Part shown: positions 24,562-32,524 of the stretch, in pieces
How the letters are laid out: each line of letters begins with the position of its first letter
Numbering within the stretch: the first letter of the stretch is position 1
Assembly (NCBI RefSeq): GCF_010499245.1
Contig: NZ_JAAGOW010000003.1
Location: 372,001-436,000 of the forward strand
Direction of reading: 5' to 3'
DNA: 64,000 nucleotides
Source: Variovorax sp. WS11
Lineage (GTDB): Bacteria; Pseudomonadota; Gammaproteobacteria; Burkholderiales; Burkholderiaceae_C
The notes under the pieces: model-generated
Database searches by the model: none
What the model was told of the DNA's origin: nothing
Seen by the model: only the letters and a program-made list of their open reading frames with translations
Translations under genes and position numbers: made by a program

Positions 24562-25848
24562 TCAAGCGGCCGCGGGGGCCTGGATGCCGAGGCGCGCGGC
24601 GACCTGCTCGCGTCCGCCGTCCTTCATCCACGCGTTGATCTTGCGGGCGAACTGGATCACCTCGCTCATGTCGGAGTCGAAGCCGAAGAGGCGGTAGGGC
24701 AGGCCCAGCGCATCGCAGGTGTCGCGCAGCGCGCCCATGCCGCGCACCAGGTTCGGCCCGCCGCGGCCCACCACCACGTAGAGCGGCGTGGGCCCGTGCT
24801 GGCTGAAGTGCTCGCGGAGCGCGTCGGCCATGGCGCGCAGGGTCTCGAAGATGTCGGTGTTGTTGCTCTTGCCGCCGATGATGAAGAGCACGTTGGCCTG
24901 CTTGAGCCAGTGCTTGAAGCAGATGCGCGCGACCTCCTTCATCTTTTCGTAGGGCGGATTGCCGCCGAAGTCGGAGCTGATGATCGCGTCGTCACCCAGC
25001 ATCTCGGTCACCAGCGAGTTGGCGCCGCCGCCGAAGGTGGGGGCGAGCACGGTGCCCTTGTCGTTGATCACATAGACGTCGCTCTGGCCCTGGTGGGTGC
25101 GCAGGGTGTTGATCTCCTGCTCGAAGTCGGAGTAGTCGGCCGCGAACAGGTGCGGCGGCAGTCCCAGGCGCAGCCAGCGCGGGTCGTCGCGGTCGAAGCC
25201 GCACTTGAAGTCGCAGGCCACTGGCGTGAGCCGGCCCTTCTTGTCCTCGCGCATGCGGATCGGGTTGAGCTCCAGCGTGGTCATGCCGAAGTCGTGGAAC
25301 AGCTCCCACAGCTTGGGCAGCTGCTGCACCAGCGGCGAGATGATTTCCTTGGGCGCGCCGATCTCGGTCAGCGCATTGGCCACCACGAAGGCCTTGAGGC
25401 CGGTGAGTGGGTCGAAGGGGACCGTGGCGACCTGCGTCTTGTCGAGCTCCTCGATGTCCATGCCGCCCATGTGCGTGAGCGTCATGGTCGGCGCGCGGAA
25501 GCGCGTGGAGTCGCTGATCGAAAAGTAGACCTCGTGCTTGGCGGGCACGCCGGCCTCGAAGGTCACGCCGTTGGCCTTGGCCTTGACGTGGCCGACCTGG
25601 TGCTCGGCGAAGTAGAGGCGCTCCTTCTCGGCCAGCGCGGTCTTGAGGTCGCTGGCGCGGCCCAGCAGTCCGGCCTTGCCCTTCTTGCCGATGCCGCCCT
25701 TGAAGACCGGCTTGATGAAGACGAGCCCGTATTTGTCGATGAGCGCCTTGATCTCCTCTTCGCTGGCCGCGGGGCCCAGCACCTCGGTGGCCGGAAAGCC
25801 CACGAAGTGCAGCAGGCGTGCGCCGTGCAACATGCCCGTGATCTGCAT
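24562..25848 (-). CDS. ATP-citrate-lyase-like small subunit (ATP-grasp + citrate-binding domain)
   Basis: A 428-residue protein with an N-terminal ATP-grasp domain (FIKPVFKGGIGKKGKAGL, later TTLELNPIRM for the Mg/ATP site) and a C-terminal citrate-binding-like domain (APTFGGGANSL, IIGGKSNNTDIFETL, VVVGRGGPNLVRG). This matches the small subunit of two-subunit ATP-citrate lyase, the partner of the large subunit just downstream. It should phosphorylate the acid and pass phosphate to the large subunit His. No other reductive TCA genes are nearby, so its role is probably catabolic. Confidence 0.8.
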   Translation of the reverse strand: MQITGMLHGARLLHFVGFPATEVLGPAASEEEIKALIDKYGLVFIKPVFKGGIGKKGKAGLLGRASDLKTALAEKERLYFAEHQVGHVKAKANGVTFEAGVPAKHEVYFSISDSTRFRAPTMTLTHMGGMDIEELDKTQVATVPFDPLTGLKAFVVANALTEIGAPKEIISPLVQQLPKLWELFHDFGMTTLELNPIRMREDKKGRLTPVACDFKCGFDRDDPRWLRLGLPPHLFAADYSDFEQEINTLRTHQGQSDVYVINDKGTVLAPTFGGGANSLVTEMLGDDAIISSDFGGNPPYEKMKEVARICFKHWLKQANVLFIIGGKSNNTDIFETLRAMADALREHFSQHGPTPLYVVVGRGGPNLVRGMGALRDTCDALGLPYRLFGFDSDMSEVIQFARKINAWMKDGGREQVAARLGIQAPAAA

Positions 25849-25986
25849 GGTCGATGTCTCCTGGTGGTGCGCGAACTGCGCCGTGGGTCGCCCGCGTTTC
25901 GGGTGGCCTCGGAGAAATCGTAGAAATCGAAGCTGTCGATCCGCCGTCAGTGCGATCAGGGTTTGTACGGGGCGGGCGCAAGACCG

Positions 25987-26754
25987 CTACTGCTTGTAGC
26001 TCGGGTCGACGCGATCCAGCTTGCGGATCAATGCCGGCCAAACGAAGGCGCCACCCAGGCCGCCGGTCTGCACCTTCAGCGCGTGGCCCACGCCTTCGAC
26101 GATGCGCGGATCGACATGCGTGAGCTCGCCGCCGCCGGCCTGCGCGGCGATCTGGATCTGGCAGGCGTTCTCGAAGGTGTACATCGAGAGGAAGGCGTCA
26201 GCGATGGTTTTGCCGACGGTCAGCAGGCCGTGGTTGCGCAGCATCAGGAAGTTGGCCTCGCCCATGTCGGCCTGCAGTCGCGGCTTTTCCTCGTCGCGGA
26301 AGGCCACGCCCTCGTAGTCGTGGTAGGCCAGCGAGGCCAGCACGAAGGTCGACTGCTGGCTGATCGGCAGCACGCCGTTCTTCTGGGCGCTCACGGCAAT
26401 GCCGGCGCGCGTGTGGGTGTGCAGCACGCACTGGATGTCCGGCCGCGCCGCATGCACCGCGCTGTGGATCACGAAGCCGGCGGGGTTGACGGGGTAGGGC
26501 GAGGTGATCAGTTTGTTGCAATCCTGGTCCACCTTGATCAGGCTCGAGGCGGTGATCTCGTCGAACATCAGCCCGTAGGGATTGATCAGGAAATGGTGCT
26601 CGGGCCCCGGCACCCGCGCGCTGATGTGGGTGAAGACGAGGTCGCTCCAGCCATGGAGCGCGACCAGCCGGTAGCAGGCCGCGAGGTCCACGCGCAGCTG
26701 CCATTCTTCGGCGGAGACGAGCTTCTGGATTTCGGAGGAGGTGGTGGTGTTCAT
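25987..26754 (-). CDS. Class II aldolase/adducin family protein
   Basis: A 255-residue class II aldolase-type enzyme; metal-dependent retro-aldol cleavage or decarboxylation of a hydroxy-acid or sugar phosphate. The zinc ligands are visible as HTHTRAG and the later NHGLL, with FTHISAR as the family's entry motif. It lies 138 bases upstream of the ATP-grasp gene on the same strand, after a gap without a gene. In this operon it may split a C-C bond of an intermediate before or after the lyase. The substrate cannot be named. Confidence 0.82.
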   Translation of the reverse strand: MNTTTSSEIQKLVSAEEWQLRVDLAACYRLVALHGWSDLVFTHISARVPGPEHHFLINPYGLMFDEITASSLIKVDQDCNKLITSPYPVNPAGFVIHSAVHAARPDIQCVLHTHTRAGIAVSAQKNGVLPISQQSTFVLASLAYHDYEGVAFRDEEKPRLQADMGEANFLMLRNHGLLTVGKTIADAFLSMYTFENACQIQIAAQAGGGELTHVDPRIVEGVGHALKVQTGGLGGAFVWPALIRKLDRVDPSYKQ

Positions 26755-26807
26755 GGGGTTGTCTCCTTGGGTACCGTCACTTTAGAGCCGAGCATGACGC
26801 TCGACTG

Positions 26808-27674
26808 TCAAGAATCGGACACCTGTCCCGGCATTTCGAAGCCGAACAGCCGCGCCGGTGTTTCCAGAAGGATCGCGCGGCGGTCGGCCTCCGAAGGCAC
26901 GCTGCGCACCAACACGTTCAGCAGTGGACCGTAATCGAGCCGCCGCGTGGCCCGCACGTGCGGCCAGTCCGAACCCCAGATACAGTGGGTGGGGTCGAAT
27001 GCTTCCAGCAATGCGGCGGTGAAAGGCCGTGCATCGGCAAACGGCAAGGCCTCTCGGGAGAACTTGTCGTAGCCCGAGAGCTTCACGGTGCAGCGCCCGC
27101 TGGCGGCCATGCCGAGAAGGGCCTGGAAGCCCGCGCTCGCGAGGCCTTGGTGCAAGGGCGAAAGATCGGGCCGACCGTGGTGATCGACCAGGATCTGCGC
27201 GCCGCAGCCCATGAGGCGCGGCGCAAGCGCTGCCATCTGGTCGCCCTCGACCTGCACCTGCACGCACATGCCGAGCGCCGCAATGCGCTCCCACAGCGCG
27301 TCCGCATCGGCATAGTGCGCAAGGCCGAGCAGCGCCATGTTGAATGCGATGCCCACCACGCCTTGTGCCTGCAGATCCTGGAGCCGTGCGGTCGAGGCAT
27401 CGTTGTCGACCACGGCAATGCCCTTGAACCGGCCCTTGCCGTTGCGGATCGCGTCGAGCATGCAACGGTTGTCGGTGCCGTAGCCCGAGTTGGGCCCGAC
27501 CAGAAGCGCGTGCGACACGCCGTACGCATCCATCACCTCGGTGAAGTAGGCGGCAGTGGCAATCTCGCCGCCCGAGGGCGAGTAGAAGACACCCGGCGTG
27601 TACGGGAACGATTCGGGGTCGAAGAGGTGGCAGTGGCAGTCGATCTTGGGCGTGGAAAAGATGGAGGCGTCCAT
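26808..27674 (-). CDS. Amidohydrolase-family lactonase-like enzyme
   Basis: A 288-residue TIM-barrel amidohydrolase of the 2-pyrone-4,6-dicarboxylate lactonase (LigI)-like group. The metal-site HxH is in DCHCHLFDPE, a His further on in DHHGRPDL, and the last Asp in WGSDWPHVRA. LigI members hydrolyse lactones of carboxylated rings; other members decarboxylate. It begins the minus-strand operon, with a candidate operator (27721-27740) 47 bases upstream. Together with the aldolase and lyase it suggests degradation of a cyclic or lactonised polycarboxylic acid. Confidence 0.78.
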   Translation of the reverse strand: MDASIFSTPKIDCHCHLFDPESFPYTPGVFYSPSGGEIATAAYFTEVMDAYGVSHALLVGPNSGYGTDNRCMLDAIRNGKGRFKGIAVVDNDASTARLQDLQAQGVVGIAFNMALLGLAHYADADALWERIAALGMCVQVQVEGDQMAALAPRLMGCGAQILVDHHGRPDLSPLHQGLASAGFQALLGMAASGRCTVKLSGYDKFSREALPFADARPFTAALLEAFDPTHCIWGSDWPHVRATRRLDYGPLLNVLVRSVPSEADRRAILLETPARLFGFEMPGQVSDS

Positions 27675-27720
27675 GCCGCGGATTTTCCCGCCTTAACGGG
27701 GGCGTCTGTGCTTTTTATTT

Positions 27721-27740
27721 AACATAATGCACATTGTGTT
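27721..27740. promoter_or_regulatory. Imperfect dyad, candidate operator
   Basis: AACATAATGCACATTGTGTT is a dyad (AACAnAATG...CATTnTGTT) with four non-pairing bases on either side of the centre. It sits 47 bases upstream of the amidohydrolase start in an AT-rich patch between two GC-rich coding regions. It is a fair candidate regulator site for the minus-strand operon, whose own regulator is not in the window. Role inferred only from symmetry and position. Confidence 0.4.
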
Positions 27741-27791
27741 TTTCGAATCGCTGAGGCAGGCGCTGAGGCGGCTCAGCTCGGGCGAGCCAGC

Positions 27792-28457
27792 TCACCACTT
27801 GCCATCGCCCGGCCGCTTGTTCGCCTGGGCCGCGGTGCTCAGCAGCCGCACCGCATCCGGCCGATTGGCGCGCTGGGCAAAGTCCAGTGCCGTCATGCCC
27901 AGTTGGTTCTTCATCGTCGTGTCGGCGCCCTCATCGAGCAGCAACTGCACCGCGGCGGCCGAGCCGTACATCGCGGCCATCATTAGCGGCGTGCTGCCGT
28001 TGGGCGACTGCGCGTCGATGAAGGCGTAGTTCTCCAGCAGCACCTTCATGATCGCCACGTGGCCGCCGGTGGCGGCGTAATGCAGCGGCGCCCAGCCCGG
28101 CTTGTTGACGTCGGCATCGCGCGCGATCAGGCGCGTGACCAGGTCCTGCTGGCCCTTCAGCGCGGCCAGCATCAGCGGGCTCTCGTCCTTGGCGTTGCGC
28201 ACCTCGACGTTGGACTTGGGCGAATCCAGCAGCACCTGGATCACCTTGGGCGACGGCTCGCGCATGGCGATCAGCAGGCCAGCTTGGCCCTGTTCGTCGA
28301 CGGTATTGGGGTCGAAGCCGCGATTCAGGAGCGCCTGGATGCTGCTCGCGTTGTCGCTTCGGACTGCCCGGAAGAAATCCTCGTACGAGCCGGCCTGCGA
28401 TGAAAAAGATGCTGCAAATACAGCTAGATAGATGATGTATTTAAAGTAATTCTTCAT
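27792..28457 (-). CDS. Ankyrin-repeat protein, secreted
   Basis: A 221-residue protein with a signal peptide (MKNYFKYIIYLAVFAASFSSQ, cleaved near AG) and about five ankyrin repeats (consensus pieces: ESPLMLAALKGQQDLV, APLHYAATGGHVAIMK, TPLMMAAMYGSAAAVQ). These repeats bind other proteins; the signal indicates the periplasm. The first 70 coding bases are notably AT-rich for this genome. Start ATG at 28457 overlaps the TatD stop (ATGA), so it is translated with tatD. Partner protein unknown. Confidence 0.85.
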   Translation of the reverse strand: MKNYFKYIIYLAVFAASFSSQAGSYEDFFRAVRSDNASSIQALLNRGFDPNTVDEQGQAGLLIAMREPSPKVIQVLLDSPKSNVEVRNAKDESPLMLAALKGQQDLVTRLIARDADVNKPGWAPLHYAATGGHVAIMKVLLENYAFIDAQSPNGSTPLMMAAMYGSAAAVQLLLDEGADTTMKNQLGMTALDFAQRANRPDAVRLLSTAAQANKRPGDGKW

Positions 28458-29260
28458 GACTTCACCCCCTTGAACAGGGTCTCGAAGTTCCGGCTGGTCG
28501 CCTCGCCGATGGCCTCGACCGGCAGCTTGCGCAGCTCCGCGATCTGCTTGGCCACGAAAGGCACATAGGACGGATTGTTGGTCTTGCCCCGGTACGGCAC
28601 CGGCGCCAGATAGGGGCTGTCGGTCTCGATCAGCATGCGGTCCAGCGGCACGAAGGTGGCCACCTCGCGCAGCTCGGCGGCCTTCTTGAAAGTCAGGATG
28701 CCCGAGAACGAGATGTAGAAACCCAGGTCCAGCGCGGCACGCGCGACTTCGGCCGTCTCGGTGAAGCAATGGAACACGCCGCCGGCGGCCCCCGCCGAGC
28801 CGTCCTCGCCCTCCTCCTTCAGGATCGCCAGCGTGTCGGCCGAGGCGTCGCGGGTGTGAATGATCAGCGGCTTGCGCACCTGCTGGGCAGCACGGATGTG
28901 AACCCGGAAGCGGTCGCGCTGCCACTCCATGTCGGAGATGCTGCGGCCGCCCTTGCGTTCTTCCATCTGGTAGTAGTCCAGCCCGGTTTCCCCGATCGCC
29001 ACCACCTTGGGCAAGGCCGAGCGTGTCACCAAATCGTCCACCGAGGGCTCGGCGATGTCCTCGTTGTCCGGATGGACGCCGACACTGGCCCAAAAGTTGT
29101 CAAAACCAGCCGCGAGCGCCTGCACCTCGGCGAATTCCTCCAGGGTGGTGCAGATACAAAGCGCCCGGTCGACCTGCGCGGCGGCCATCGCCTCGCGGAT
29201 CTGCGGCATCTGGCCGGCGAATTCGGGGAAGGTCAGGTGGCAATGGGAGTCGGTGAACAT
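28454..29260 (-). CDS. tatD: TatD family deoxyribonuclease
   Basis: A 268-residue metal-dependent 3'-exonuclease of the TatD family. Ligands are visible as DSHCHL (HxH), the Glu in GETGLDYYQ, His in IIHTRD, His in FHCFTE and Asp in ETDSPYL. It is in the usual Burkholderiales block downstream of pilZ/holB/tmk and coupled to the ankyrin gene by an ATGA overlap. TatD proteins act in nucleic-acid turnover and stress, in the cytoplasm; no link to the Tat secretion system is implied. Confidence 0.92.
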   Translation of the reverse strand: MFTDSHCHLTFPEFAGQMPQIREAMAAAQVDRALCICTTLEEFAEVQALAAGFDNFWASVGVHPDNEDIAEPSVDDLVTRSALPKVVAIGETGLDYYQMEERKGGRSISDMEWQRDRFRVHIRAAQQVRKPLIIHTRDASADTLAILKEEGEDGSAGAAGGVFHCFTETAEVARAALDLGFYISFSGILTFKKAAELREVATFVPLDRMLIETDSPYLAPVPYRGKTNNPSYVPFVAKQIAELRKLPVEAIGEATSRNFETLFKGVKS

Positions 29261-29324
29261 CGCAAAACTTCGGGAAACGGCGGCGCGACCGCAGCGGCTG
29301 CGGTCGACGTCGTGCAGACGGAAC

Positions 29325-29696
29325 TCAAATGGTCTGGGTCGGGCGGTCGGAGGCCAGGGTGCCGCCGAGCGCCTCTTCGATGCGCGCCTTCAGCTGGCGC
29401 GACTTCTCGTCCGAGGGAAAGCGGATGCCGACGCCCGGCGCCCGGTTGCCGGCCGCGCGTGCCGGCGTGATCCAGGCCACCTTGCCAGCCACCGGGTAGC
29501 GCTGCGGGTCCTCGGGCAGCGTGAGCAGCACGTAGACGTCGTCGCCCAGGCGGTACTCGCGCGAGGTCGGGATGAAGATACCCTTCGGCGAACAGCGGGA
29601 TGTAGGCGGCGTAGAGCGCGCCCTTTTCGCCTTGATCGCCAGCTGAATGACGCTGGGTCGGGCGGGCGCGGCGGGGTGGGAGGCTGTTGTATTCAT
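29325..29696 (-). CDS. PilZ-domain c-di-GMP-linked protein, internally frame-shifted
   Basis: A 123-residue member of the PilZ-type proteins found next to holB and linked to type IV pilus function. Residues 1-24 (ending IQLAIKAK) and residue ~41 onward (GIFIPTS, YRLGDDVYVLLTLPEDP, VAGKVAWITPARAAGNR, SDRPTQTI) are canonical. Residues ~25-40 read RARSTPPTSRCSPK, whereas the neighbouring frame reads GALYAAYIPLFAEG, the family's normal sequence. A one-base loss near 29621-29627 (a C3T4 run) and a one-base gain near 29577-29583 would restore it. The frame is open, so a product is still made. Real mutations or homopolymer errors cannot be told apart. Confidence 0.75.
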   Translation of the reverse strand: MNTTASHPAAPARPSVIQLAIKAKRARSTPPTSRCSPKGIFIPTSREYRLGDDVYVLLTLPEDPQRYPVAGKVAWITPARAAGNRAPGVGIRFPSDEKSRQLKARIEEALGGTLASDRPTQTI

Positions 29697-29755
29697 GGGC
29701 GGCGGCTGGCGGAGTTTAGGGTGCTTCGCGCTTCGCTCACAAAGTGCTTCGAGCA

Positions 29756-30715
29756 TCAAGCCCACGCATTGAAGGGATGTTCTGCGGTTTTTGCCGCATT
29801 GGCGAGCGACCGGGCCCAGCGGCCCAGCGCCGCCTTCGACGGTAGGGCCGGCAGGTCGGCAGCTTCGAAGAAGCGCGGCGCAGCGCCGCTGTCCACCGCC
29901 ATGAGGTCGTGGCACAGCTTCTGCAGCGCGCCGATGGCCTGGGCCGGCGCATGGTCGGCCAGCGCGCCGATCTCGCCGCGCTGCATGGCCTTCGGAAACA
30001 GGCTCCAGGCCTTGGGCGACTGGCCCGAGGCGGCAAGCCGCAGGGCATCGCTGGGCCGGCCGCCGGCAGCGCGCAGCAGGGCGGGCGCGTCGGCCGCCGG
30101 CACGCCCTGCCCCACCAGCCATTCGCGCGCCTCGTCGTCGCCGGGCCAGGGCATGGTGAAGCCCAGGCAGCGGCTGCGGATGGTGGGCAGCAATTGCCAC
30201 GCGGCCTCGCTGGCCAGGACGAAGCGCACGTCCCCGACCGGCTCCTCCAGCGTCTTGAGCAAGGCGTTGGCGGTGATGTTGTTCATCCGCTCGGCCGGAT
30301 AGACCAGCACCGCCTTGCCGCGCCCGCGCCCGCTGGTGCGCTGGGCGAAGCCGACCGCATCGCGCATCGCCTCGACGCGGATCTCGCGGCTGGGCTTGCG
30401 CTTCTTGTCGTCGATGTCGGCCTGGCTCTTCTCGTCGAGCGGCCAGCCCAGCTCCTGCATCGCGACCTCGGGCATCAGCACGCAGAGGTCGGCATGGGTG
30501 CGCACGGCGATGGCGTGGCAGCTCGGGCAGTGGCCGCAGGCGCCCTGCCCGCCTTTTTCGTCGGGCTGCTCGCAGAGCCAGGCGGCCGCCAGGGCAAGGC
30601 CCAGCTCGTACTGGCCCAGGCCCGACGGCCCCTGGAGCAGCCAGGCATGGCCGCGCTGCCGCAGCAGCTCGGCCAGGGGCTTGCGCAGCCAGGGCGAAAT
30701 GTTTAGCTCGCTCAT
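29756..30715 (-). CDS. holB: DNA polymerase III subunit delta'
   Basis: A 319-residue clamp-loader subunit. It has the AAA+-like GPSGLGQYELGLA loop with Gln where ATP-binding paralogues have Lys, normal for delta', and a CGHCPSCHA zinc module. Later motifs TLEEPVGDVRFVLASEA and LPTIRSRC (SRC motif) are in order. It works with gamma/tau and delta to load the sliding clamp. Upstream of it is tmk, downstream pilZ and tatD, the standard gene block. Confidence 0.95.
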   Translation of the reverse strand: MSELNISPWLRKPLAELLRQRGHAWLLQGPSGLGQYELGLALAAAWLCEQPDEKGGQGACGHCPSCHAIAVRTHADLCVLMPEVAMQELGWPLDEKSQADIDDKKRKPSREIRVEAMRDAVGFAQRTSGRGRGKAVLVYPAERMNNITANALLKTLEEPVGDVRFVLASEAAWQLLPTIRSRCLGFTMPWPGDDEAREWLVGQGVPAADAPALLRAAGGRPSDALRLAASGQSPKAWSLFPKAMQRGEIGALADHAPAQAIGALQKLCHDLMAVDSGAAPRFFEAADLPALPSKAALGRWARSLANAAKTAEHPFNAWA

Positions 30716-30717
30716 TG

Positions 30718-30777
30718 GGCAGCCTCCGCCCTGCGGGCTGCGGGGCTATGAGCCTTCGGAGCGGCCATGCGGCTCAT
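30718..30777. repeat. Intergenic inverted-repeat element between tmk and holB
   Basis: Two nested pairs occur: GCAGCC...GGCTGC (around 30719-30740) and ATGAGCC (30748-30754) with GGCTCAT (30771-30777). The second pair overlaps the tmk stop. Its wording (CTGCGGGCTGCGGGG, GAGCCTTCGGAGCGG) resembles repeats common between Comamonadaceae genes, and a similar stretch occurs near 32465-32510. It may fold in the tmk-holB transcript. Family status is an impression, not a search result. Confidence 0.35.
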
Positions 30778-31418
30778 GATTTGACGCCCACCAGCCCGCG
30801 CTGGACCAGCGCCGCCTCGACCTGCGCCCAGACCTGCTCGCGCGAACGGTTCGCGTCGATGCGCACGAAGCGCGGCGCGGCCGCGGCGCGCGCCGCATAG
30901 CCTTCAGCGACGCGGCGGAAGAACTCGACCGGCTGCGATTCGAACTTGTCCGGCAGCCGCGCGCCCGCCAGGCGCTCGGCCGCGGTCTCGGGCGGCAGGT
31001 CGAACCACAGCGTGAGCGCGGGTTGCAGCAGCGCGCCATCGCGCGCCTGCACCCACTGCTCCAGGGTCGAGAGCACCGCGTTGTCGAAGCCGCGCCCTGC
31101 GCCCTGGTAGGCGAAGGTGGCATCGGTGAAGCGATCGCACAGCACCACCTCGCCGCGCGCCAGCGCGGGCTCGATCACCTGCACGATGTGGTCGCGCCGC
31201 GCCGCGAACACCAGCAGCGACTCGGTCAGCGGGTCCATGGCCTGCGTGAGGATCATGGTGCGCAGCGTCTCGGCCAGCGGCGTGCCGCCAGGCTCGCGCG
31301 TGCGCGTGACCACCCTGCCCTGCGCCTTGAACAACGCCTCCAGCGCATCGATATGGCTGGACTTGCCGGCGCCGTCGATGCCTTCGAGCGTGAGGAAGAG
31401 GCCCTGCTGCTGCGTCAT
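30774..31418 (-). CDS. tmk: Thymidylate kinase
   Basis: A 214-residue dTMP kinase making dTDP for DNA synthesis. The P-loop EGIDGAGKSSH, the DRF(T)DATFAYQGAGRG motif and LPPETAAERL base-recognition segment are intact. ATG at 31418 overlaps the mltG stop (ATGA), so translation is coupled. The gene order mltG-tmk-holB is conserved widely. Confidence 0.95.
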   Translation of the reverse strand: MTQQQGLFLTLEGIDGAGKSSHIDALEALFKAQGRVVTRTREPGGTPLAETLRTMILTQAMDPLTESLLVFAARRDHIVQVIEPALARGEVVLCDRFTDATFAYQGAGRGFDNAVLSTLEQWVQARDGALLQPALTLWFDLPPETAAERLAGARLPDKFESQPVEFFRRVAEGYAARAAAAPRFVRIDANRSREQVWAQVEAALVQRGLVGVKS

Positions 31419-32440
31419 CGCTGCTCGCTCCGCGGTACAGGCTGCTCGATGCCGCGCTGGTAGCGGTTCACCGCGCGGTTGTGCTCGTCGAGCGAACTGC
31501 TGAAGTGGCTGGAGCCGTCGCCGCGCGACACGAAGTACAGCGACTTGCTCTGCGCCGGCTGCACCGCCGCCAGCAGCGCGGCCTTGCCCGGCATGGCGAT
31601 CGGCGTCGGCGGCAGGCCGGGCCGCAGGTAGGTGTTCCAGGGCGTGTCGGCCTGCAGGTCCTTCTTGCGCAGATTGCCGTCGAAGCGCGTGCCCATGCCG
31701 TAGATCACGGTCGGATCGGTCTGCAGCGGCATGCCGGCGCGCAGGCGGTTGACGAACACGGCCGCGATCTCGGCCCGGTCCTTGGCCACGCCTGTCTCCT
31801 TTTCGACGATGCTGGCGAGGATCAGCGCCTCGTCGGCCGTCTTGAGCGGCAGATCGGCCGCGCGCGCGGCCCAGGCCGCTTCCAGCTTCTTGTCCATGGC
31901 CCGCATCGCCCGCTGCAGCACGGCGAGGTCGGTGGAGTTTTTCGAATAGGTGTAGGTGTCGGGGAAGAAGCGGCCCTCGGGATGCACGCCGGGCTTGCCG
32001 AGCCGGGCCATCAGTTCCTGGTCGCTCTGGCCCACGGTTTCGGGCTTCAGCTGCTCGGCCTTGGCCAGCGCGGCGCGTATCTGGCGGAAGCTCCAGCCCT
32101 CCACCAGCACGATGCTGCGCGTGGCCTCTTCGCCGCGCACCAGCATGTTGAGCAGCAGGCGCGGCGTGACGCCGCGCTCCAGCTCGTAGCTGCCGGCGCG
32201 GATCTGCCGGTCCTGCCCCGAGAAGCGGAACCACCCGTAGAGCAGTTGCCAGGGCACGTCCACGCCGGCCTCGACCACGGCCTGTGCGACGCCGCGCGGC
32301 GTGGTGCCCGGCTCGACCGAAAGGTCCACCGTGGGCGCCGGCAGCTTCAACGGCGCCTGCACCCACCAGAGCCCGGCCGCGCCCGAGCCGAGCACGACGA
32401 ATGCGGCGAGCAGGAAGAGCGTGAGAAGAAAGCGGCGCAC
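31415..32440 (-). CDS. mltG: Endolytic peptidoglycan transglycosylase MltG
   Basis: Inner-membrane endolytic transglycosylase that cuts nascent glycan strands. I start at GTG 32440 (RRFLLTLFLLAAFVVLGS is the membrane anchor right after it); an upstream ATG at 32512 adds 24 residues of unlikely sequence but cannot be excluded. Family motifs: VEGWSFRQIRAAL, EGRFFPDTYTY, ILASIVEKETG with the catalytic Glu, and VNRLRAGMPLQTDPTVIYGMG. About 341 residues, normal length. Divergent from ygfZ across 84 bases. Confidence 0.9.
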   Translation of the reverse strand: MRRFLLTLFLLAAFVVLGSGAAGLWWVQAPLKLPAPTVDLSVEPGTTPRGVAQAVVEAGVDVPWQLLYGWFRFSGQDRQIRAGSYELERGVTPRLLLNMLVRGEEATRSIVLVEGWSFRQIRAALAKAEQLKPETVGQSDQELMARLGKPGVHPEGRFFPDTYTYSKNSTDLAVLQRAMRAMDKKLEAAWAARAADLPLKTADEALILASIVEKETGVAKDRAEIAAVFVNRLRAGMPLQTDPTVIYGMGTRFDGNLRKKDLQADTPWNTYLRPGLPPTPIAMPGKAALLAAVQPAQSKSLYFVSRGDGSSHFSSSLDEHNRAVNRYQRGIEQPVPRSEQR

Positions 32441-32524
32441 GGATGCGAATGAGGCGGGCAGAAGAAGGAAAACGCGGTAGCCCTGCGGGCCGAACGGAAC
32501 GGAGCCGGCCATGATAATTCAGCG

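Noticed and set aside
20409..27674. Reading the ATP-citrate-lyase-like pair as proof of the reductive TCA cycle
   Set aside because: No oxoglutarate:ferredoxin oxidoreductase or fumarate reductase genes are near, and the neighbours are catabolic and transport genes.
27792..28457. Ankyrin protein as an immunity partner of a toxin
   Set aside because: It is coupled to tatD with no toxin gene nearby; the signal peptide points to an ordinary periplasmic role.
30718..30777. Repeat between tmk and holB as a transposon end or riboswitch
   Set aside because: Only short arms, no T-run, and it overlaps the tmk stop; an intergenic repeat is more likely.
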